Below are positions 57,590 to 64,000 of a DNA stretch of 64,000 bases, one piece after another. The position numbers were made by a program, and so were the translations under genes. The notes beneath the pieces were generated by a model. The model was given only the letters and a program-made list of their open reading frames with translations, did not search any database and was not told where the DNA came from. The stretch comes from Ciona intestinalis (lineage: Eukaryota > Chordata > Ascidiacea > Phlebobranchia > Cionidae), in assembly GCF_000224145.3 (NCBI RefSeq), contig NC_020171.2, positions 569,391-633,390 of the forward strand, in the 5' to 3' direction. The stretch's first letter is position 1. The number at the start of each line of letters is the position of its first letter.

Positions 57590-58849
57590 AAAGCTGATTG
57601 TTATGTTTAAATTTAAAAAAACATACACCTTATTTGTTTTTAGCATTGTTGTTGATTTTGCATGTAACGCATTTGAATTGTAAGAGGTACTGGTATCCAA
57701 ATCGTGTGTGGACACATTGACACGCATAACACGAATGGTTGTTACGAAATTTCCGCCTCGACCTGATAAATGCAAAACAATGATAAGATGTTTTTACGCA
57801 TTGCTGCAGTTTATGGATAGTTATATACCTGTCAAAGTTTAGGTTATGTTTCTGAGGGTTTTTTTTGTTAAAACGAAAGTGTCATGATAAATACACTGTG
57901 GCGTATAAGATGGATATATAACACATAATATCCCATGTTTCCTGGTCGTATTTTCAACAATTAACAACAAAGTCAACAATATTTTAAGGTCGCGAGGATA
58001 CGGTTATGTAATTCTGTAAATATTCTTTGGTTATATTACCAGCAAATGTAACGGAAAGAAGAGTAAAAATATATGGAGAGTCTTACCCCAAAGTACCATC
58101 AATACGCTACTCTCAAGTTTGGAGTCCAGCCTTTTAAAACGACAAAAATTTACATTTGTTTGCTATTTTTATTATTTGCTGGGATGACTGACGTGCGGGC
58201 TAAATATTTTTGGCCAATAAGTGGAAAAGATGACTTGATACATAACGCTCGCCAAAGCAATCGATCAAACCATAATCGCCGTATAAATCTTGCATGAGTA
58301 AACACAAAAAAAGACGTGGCCATATTACACTTTGAAAATATTTAAACTATACCCTTGAATGTATTTTCGTACATTTAAAAAACACATACGTTTTTTTGTT
58401 TGTTTGTTAACCATTTTTAACGACTTTTCGTAATAATTTATGCCATAGTTAATCGCCAAAATTTGATTACGAATTTTCTGTTTTAATGTACGCTCTTTCG
58501 TGTGTTTAACGAGTTTCTACTCTGTCATTTTTCTGATAAAATTGTAGCAAAGCTACAAATATGTTATTTATGTACGTCAGCGTAGGTAAAATCCCGGAGA
58601 CCAGATTTGGTCCATCTTAACCCACAATAGTTACGTAATTTTATTTCGTTTCTGTGTGTTTAATTATTATAGGTTGGTGTATGTGTCGGATGCTTGTCTT
58701 TTGTTCTATAAAGTTTTATAAACAGGATAGCTACATCACTTGCGTGTAATATATTCTCAGCTGTTATAACGACTGTCGTTTTAAAGTTACATTCCTTTTT
58801 ATGACAACACTCTTATATTAAAAATGTTAGAAGAAAAAAATAAAAAAAT

Positions 58850-59050
58850 TGTTAGGTAGGTTGGGGTAACATAGTTTATGTTTTGCTTTATTTTAATGTC
58901 CCATTTGGTAGTAAACAAAGATTATTTACAAAGTTGTATAACCGTATCTTTATGACTCCAACAGAGCGTTGTTAATTGCTAAAAACACGATTAGGAAATA
59001 TGGGATATTACGGGCTAACTGTATCCCACCTTACCCCGTATGGTACTATA
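58850..59050 (-). mobile_element. MITE-like element
   Basis: 'gtaggttggggtaacat' and 'ccaccttaccccgtatggta' are the ends; 'tcccatttggtagtaaac' and 'cacgattaggaaatatggg' lie inside. Confidence 0.78.
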
Positions 59051-59328
59051 AATATAAAGTAATGAAAATGTATGCATAAGCTGGCTTGGATAAGACAATC
59101 CTCCGTGACATCATAATAACTTCCTTGGTCGTGTTTCTTTAGCGGATGTAGCAAGAAACTTTTTTTACATCAACATTGTTACGTGTGGCATAAGACAAAG
59201 GGGTATAGGAAAGGTGCACAGAAATTAAACCGTTTTGGATACAAAATAACGTTTTACGATTTTTCAGGATTTATTTAGGTAAACAAAGTGCATTGAAAGT
59301 ATAGTATAATAACACTGGCAGAACATAA

Positions 59329-62300
59329 ATGGATGCAGGTTTGGGAACAACAATGGCTGCGACAGTCGTGTCAACGGTTGCGCAACTGAACGTAACGCAA
59401 CTGAACGCAACACAACCTGACATTGACTATTTACGAGCAAGTTCATTTCGGTATAAAAGTGTTTATTTTACAGAAATGAGTAGGCCTATTGCTGATTTTA
59501 TATTGCTGTCACACAACGATGTAGCGACGGTAGTTATGACATGGGTGTTCTGTTTCAAACACCTCATGCCCGAATACAAATTACCCCGTTTGTAACTCTG
59601 TGGGTAATTATTATTGTTTTTAAATGTATGGTTTACAATTTATAACCTATAAGTTACCACTGGGTTGAATCAATTGGCGTTAATAAGTGTCTTGTCGAAG
59701 TACACACGCACGTCTACAATAGTAGCCGCGTCAAGCCTCGAACCCACCTATCCCCTAGGCTTGAAAAAGGCGTGCTAAATACTACACCGGGCAAATACAC
59801 TTATAAACCAACACAAGATTTAAGGGCGAGGCCAATCATTCTAAGATATAGTCATGTTTTGTTTATTTTCAGGTACTTTGGAATCTGCGTCGCAATCTGG
59901 GCAATCTTTGTCGGTTCTATCGGAAACCTTCTGACCATTCTTGCATTTTTTTCGAACTCAAAGCTGAGAACAACATTCAATGTATTCATCGTTAACTTGA
60001 GTATTGTGGACTTTTTAACGGCTTCTCTCATGTTGCCATTTAACTTGGCCGGATACGTACAAATGGCGTGGTAAGTATAGTACATGCGTGGTAACTCGTA
60101 TTAAATAAGCCGGCACGAAACAGAACACCCGTGTTATAACGATTGTGGTTGCCCGCCACACAAAGATAAAGCAAGTTACATATTATCATGAATTCTTACT
60201 ATAGTATTGGCTACGAAAACGGTTTATAAATCCGTTTACCACTTTAAAAACAATGTCTTACAGCATTAAACATAATCACAAGGGCTACTGCTTATTATTA
60301 GCATCGTAAATGGCATTCCCTATAATACACTATACGCGTGGCTGGGACATTTAAATGGGCTATAAGAGTTAAAGCCTATTATTTCAGCAGGCACAAAATA
60401 TTGGCTTACGTATGTGCTATTTCCGAAACAGTTATAACGGCCAGTTATATATGTATTATATGTATATATTACGGTAAAATATACTATAAAGAAACGCCTC
60501 ACGATTTGATATGAGATTTTACAGATCACTACCAGCTACCTGACGCAAACGTTTAACTTTACTGTTAAATTATTGAGTAGTATATTGCCCAAAGAAATAG
60601 CTTTACAGTCTTATTAAAATAAGCTATGTAATTGGCAACACCCTTTGCCGCCGGGAGTTTATTAATAATTAAAAATATTCAAATTTTGGCTCGCGAAGGA
60701 TATACAATAATGGTGTAAGATGGGAAACCGTTACCACAAAATATCCTATATTTCCTGATAATTTTAACAGCTAACAATGCTGTTTTAAAACCGCGAGGAT
60801 CTGGTTATATAGTTCTGTAAATACTCTATATTTACTCCCGAATGGGACGATGGAACAAGAATGAAACATCTTATCTATACATTGTAACTTAGCCCACGTT
60901 ATAACGTATGTAACGTATCCCAGCATGCCATTTTTTGAATATAGATTGATTCATATACAAACGCTTTAAAACGTCAAGAACTACAGGCAGAAATATAAAA
61001 AAAATAATGATGTTATACTTTGTCTTTCAGGCCATTTGGACCTTACGATTTTACAGCGAGATTTCAAGCCTACAGTTATTTCTGTTGCGGCTATACGTCC
61101 GTTGTATTTCTAGTTACTATTACCGTCAATCGATTCATTGGCGTTGTAAAGCCGGGAAAGTATAACGACTACTTTAATAAACAAAGGTAAAATTCAACTA
61201 ATTATGATGGTTGTATAACTTGACAGTGAGCATGAGGTGTTTGAGTATATATCTGGTGTATGAGATCATGGGGTGTTTAAGTGTATATGTCTGGTTTTTA
61301 AGAAAGCGCCAATGCCATGACTGGACAGGGAGCATGACGTGTCTGTACTAGATGTGTCTGATGTGTAAAAATATAAGCATGTTATATCTCACAGCGACCA
61401 TAAAGTGTGCAAATGCACAACGCATGTCCGGTGTATAAGAAGACCCCCATGTTATAACTCAACAGTGAGTATGAGGTGCACAAAAACAACATATATGTGT
61501 CTGGTGTATAAGAAGACCTAATGTTATAACTCAACAGTGAAATATTGTAGATGTATATGGACACACAAAAGTTAGCATACAGCATCGTATGTACACATTA
61601 CTCAATCTAAACCATTTTTCTTCAGGGTGATATGTATTCTCGTATTTTGCTGGACTTTTGCCCCAATTTGCTTGATACCAATGTTAACCACACACCCAAT
61701 ATGCGCAAAACAGAATCCCAGCAACCCTACCAACTCAATTACTGGCTTCCACCCAAAGCAATTCATTTGCACATTTGTGTGCGTACCATGGGACGAATAC
61801 ATGCAGGTAATATAACCACAATATTAATGAATACGTGAATGTAACATATAAACACTAATGAATACAACTGATTGATCCTAGCGTGGCGGGGCAACGATAG
61901 TCGTTATACTAGGGGTGAACTAAACACCTTGTCCCGTTATATAGTAGGTTGGGGAAAGGTTCCCCCATGTTTTATTCTCTTTTATCGTCCCATTTGATAT
62001 TAAACAAAGAATATTTAGAGACGTATATAACCGTGTATCATTACTATCCTATAGAGCGTTGTTATCTGTTAAAAACGCGATTGGGAAATATGAGATATTA
62101 TGTTCTAACTGTATTCATCTTACCCCACACTCCACCATGTCTAACTTTATAAGTTGTTCTTTCGGAATTGTTCATGGTGTCACCATGTGACGTCATTAAC
62201 TGTGTTATTCGCACCGGAAGATAATTAGGAAGTCTGTTATGTCGTCATAAACCGTCGCAGACAGGTTTTTGTTAACAATTAAAAATTCGATCATGATAAA

Positions 62301-64000
62301 TTACACTGCGCATGCGTAGTAACCGTTTATTACGTTATATCCGGTTTTTGAAGCCATGTCTTTAGGGCCATCACGCCACGTTGTTATCAACAAGTTGCAC
62401 TTTTTTTGTCAACTACGTTTTTTGAGCTATACAGCACCAATAAGCCGACAGGGCGCATGAGGACGAATATAACCCTGAATGTCGTAAAATTGGGACATTT
62501 TTTCTTTAGTTGAGAAATTAGTTTTCTTAAAATTTTTTTTTCGTTAAAAAATGTCGGTTTTTGTAAAACATTATATAACCATTCCCTTTGCCACTTTTCG
62601 TATACAAAATCTATTTCATAACGTGTTGAATTATGCCTACATTACAGGTCGCGAGAGCTGTGTTTCAGTTTCTGCCACTTGTGATTATGGTGGTCTTATA
62701 CAGCATCATATTCACACGGCTTGATAGGCAGCGTGAGCGCATACACGCCACCATGCGGAAAGGGAGGAGCGCTTCAAATGCGACAGGCATTAACTCGGTT
62801 TCTGTGAGCGAGGCCAGTCCAACAAAAAGTGTAAGCACAGACCAGAATGTAAGTGGGTTCGAATCTTACCTAAGGGGGTTTAGGTAGTAGGGGTTGAAAT
62901 AATTACCGAATTATTAAAATTTGTAATTTGGGTCACGGTCGAAGTGCTGTACAATAATAGCGAAAGCTTTGATAGTAACGGTAATACGACAGTTGTGACA
63001 CCATGTGGACAAAATAGAAGTACGAACTTTTTCGAATAAAGGCGTGACCATTAAAAATAATAGTTTTAATTTGTTGTTTTTGTTTACAGAAACGATCAGT
63101 GTCGATCGTAAAGGATAAAAACAACTTGAGAAAAAGTATAATGCTGCGAAAAACTAGCAGTGCTGATATGAGTAATGCAAAGTGAGTTGCTTGTTTTATT
63201 ACAGTGTATACTGTATTCACTGGACAATAAGCATGAAGTGTATGAATACACCATGTATGTATGCTGTATAAGATGACACCTATGTTGTAACTCGACACTA
63301 AACGTATGGTGTGGGAATACCATCTCTTCGTACAAAATAAATGTTATAGTATATGCTCAAGATCAAACGTCTATTTCATAAACTGTTCTTATCCTTAACC
63401 TGTAGACGGATAAAAGACAACAGACGCATGCTGCTCATCAGTGTAACAATCTGTATTGGATTCATGATAACATTTCTTCCAAGTGTTATTGTGAACTTGC
63501 CACCTTCCGCAACAAGGTATTGTGTTATACTTAAAGCTATACCCTTTCTTATATGTCTTAGTTATTGCAATGCAAGTTTATGTCGCCGTATAGTTATCGT
63601 ATTATACGTTAAAGTGTGGCAGAGTGATTGGCGCGCTAGTTTCTAGCACAGAGGATAGGCCTATACGTGTTTCTGGTTGACGTTGTTGCTATTGTGTGCG
63701 TATGTGTATTGGACAAGACACCTAACGGTAATTAATCCAGCCCAGTGGTACTTTATGGGTTGTCCAGTTGTCAGCCATGTAGCCTACATTGAAAAGAAAA
63801 TTCAAAAAATGGTTACCCACAAAGTCACATATGTGGTCACTGGTAACTCGTGAGGATAAACGAGCACATGTATTCACAATACGCATATTTTTACAGGAGA
63901 GCGTTTGACGTTCGTGTACACATGGCAGCATCTAACATGGCGTGGTTCAACAGTTCTATCAACCCTATTATTTACGTCCTGCTAAATAGAAGATTCCGCA
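59329..64000 (+). CDS. Rhodopsin-class GPCR, Tre1/moody/GPR84-like, 3' end outside the window
   Basis: Exons: 59329-59450, 59873-60070, 61031-61186, 61626-61806, 62648-62848, 63090-63181, 63406-63516, 63897-beyond 64000; phases agree, 388 codons seen. The short N-terminus has two N-glycosylation sites (NVT, NAT at residues 21 and 26). TM1 contains GSIGNLLTILAFF, TM2 NLSIVDFLTASLMLPF. TM3 ends TVNRFIGVVKP, so DRY reads NRF. TM4 is ICILVFCWTFAPICLIPML, TM5 FQFLPLVIMVVLYSIIF. TM6 has FMITFLPSVIV without the usual CWxP. TM7 ends NSSINPIIYVLLNRRFR, a normal NPxxY. Intracellular loop 3 is Ser-rich and basic (KRSVSIVKDK, LRKSIMLRK). The NRx motif and TM6 pattern fit the Tre1/moody/GPR84-like orphan group; the ligand cannot be named. 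Exon 1 was joined because its CG donor end completes Arg in frame before TM1. Confidence 0.88.
59510..59755 (-). mobile_element. Full-length or nearly full-length SINE in the first GPCR intron
   Basis: Antisense 'ctgtttcaaacacctcatgc', 'ccactgggttgaatcaattg', 'gtcttgtcgaagtacaca' and the head complement 'gcctcgaaccca', which contains a B-box. Confidence 0.8.
60712..60890 (+). mobile_element. MITE-like element, diverged
   Basis: 'gtgtaagatgggaaaccg', 'aaccgcgaggatctggttat' and 'ccgaatgggacgatgg' keep the family order. Confidence 0.65.
61200..61560 (-). repeat. 71-bp satellite, degenerate array in a GPCR intron
   Basis: Four to five units with 'acttgacagtgagcatgagg', 'gtgtataagaagac' and 'ttataactcaacagtgag' at about 70-bp spacing. 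Confidence 0.8.
61935..62145 (-). mobile_element. MITE-like element
   Basis: 'tatagtaggttggggaaagg' and 'catcttaccccacactccac' are the ends; 'cccatttgatattaaacaaa' and 'aaacgcgattgggaaatatg' lie inside. Confidence 0.75.
63650..63880 (+). mobile_element. SINE copy, tail end diverged
   Basis: 'gttgctattgtgtgcgtatg', 'ggacaagacacctaacgg', 'tccagcccagtggtac', 'gggttgtccagttgtcagcc' and 'acccacaaagtcacatatg'. It lies just before GPCR exon 8. Confidence 0.8.

Larger units (their letters stand above)
53804..59328. other. Intergenic region between CFAP61 and the GPCR gene
   Basis: The divergent promoters of both genes should lie at its ends. The interior holds degenerate 71-bp satellite (54500-54720), a SINE remnant (55440-55530) and MITEs (55300-55400 partial, 56103-56298, 57410-57589, 57893-58100, 58850-59050). 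A locally GC-rich patch lies at 54350-54430. No exon of a known family was found. Confidence 0.5.

Noticed and set aside
59772-59872. Extending GPCR exon 2 upstream as one open frame
   Set aside because: A good acceptor (tttcag at 59872) lies before TM1, and the SINE occupies 59510-59755. The exon at 59329 with glycosylation sites joins in phase, so the upstream open part is intronic.
1-64000. Retrovirus-like, LTR or Polinton elements
   Set aside because: No polymerase, integrase, capsid or envelope-like reading frame and no long terminal repeats were seen; all mobile DNA found is SINE-, MITE- or satellite-type.

Overview
This window is eukaryotic nuclear DNA from a compact, AT-rich invertebrate chordate genome. 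The best guess is a tunicate of the Ciona type. The reasons are animal single-copy genes (GBE1, HSPD1, RPL13A with box C/D snoRNAs in its introns, NOX4, CFAP61), many short introns, and a dense background of short interspersed repeats. The species is inferred, not shown. Genes were reconstructed by joining exons at GT/AG sites in a consistent phase and comparing the translations with remembered family sequences; no search was run.

Layout. A glycogen branching enzyme gene on + (173-6724, 14 exons, 676 aa) converges on HSPD1/Hsp60 on - (12146-7594, 8 exons, 572 aa). Upstream of HSPD1, also on -, is RPL13A (16793-13377, 6 exons, 206 aa), whose introns carry four box C/D snoRNA-like genes. Next on - is NOX4 (33715-17771, 15 exons, 811 aa). 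After about 6.7 kb without a recognised gene comes CFAP61 on - (53803-40441, 23 exons, 1283 aa). After a further 5.5 kb of repeat-rich spacer, a rhodopsin-class GPCR runs on + (59329 to the window end, 8 exons seen, 3' end missing). All six models keep an open frame across every junction.

Repeats fill introns and spacers. (1) A tRNA-derived SINE of about 290 bp, with a B-box-like head and an ATTC-rich tail, has roughly 35 full or 3'-half copies. (2) A MITE-like element of about 200 bp with inverted ends (TATAGTAGGGTGGGG and its complement) has about 20 copies. (3) A 71-bp satellite has 13-14 units in a CFAP61 intron, a smaller array in an HSPD1 intron and scattered relics; it shares words with the SINE body. 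(4) A low-complexity family contains 'ctctggcctaaatctcagg'. No retrovirus-like element, Polinton or CRISPR array was seen.

Main points of interest. The branching enzyme has an intact gene structure, yet two of its three catalytic carboxylates and a conserved active-site His are replaced, which suggests a pseudoenzyme. NOX4 carries two large insertions, in extracellular loop E and between the FAD and NADPH subdomains. The RPL13A snoRNA set looks conserved with vertebrates but has the U32/U33 type present three times. CFAP61 has a clean RFX X-box just upstream. The genes do not form one pathway; they are independent housekeeping, ciliary, redox and receptor genes.
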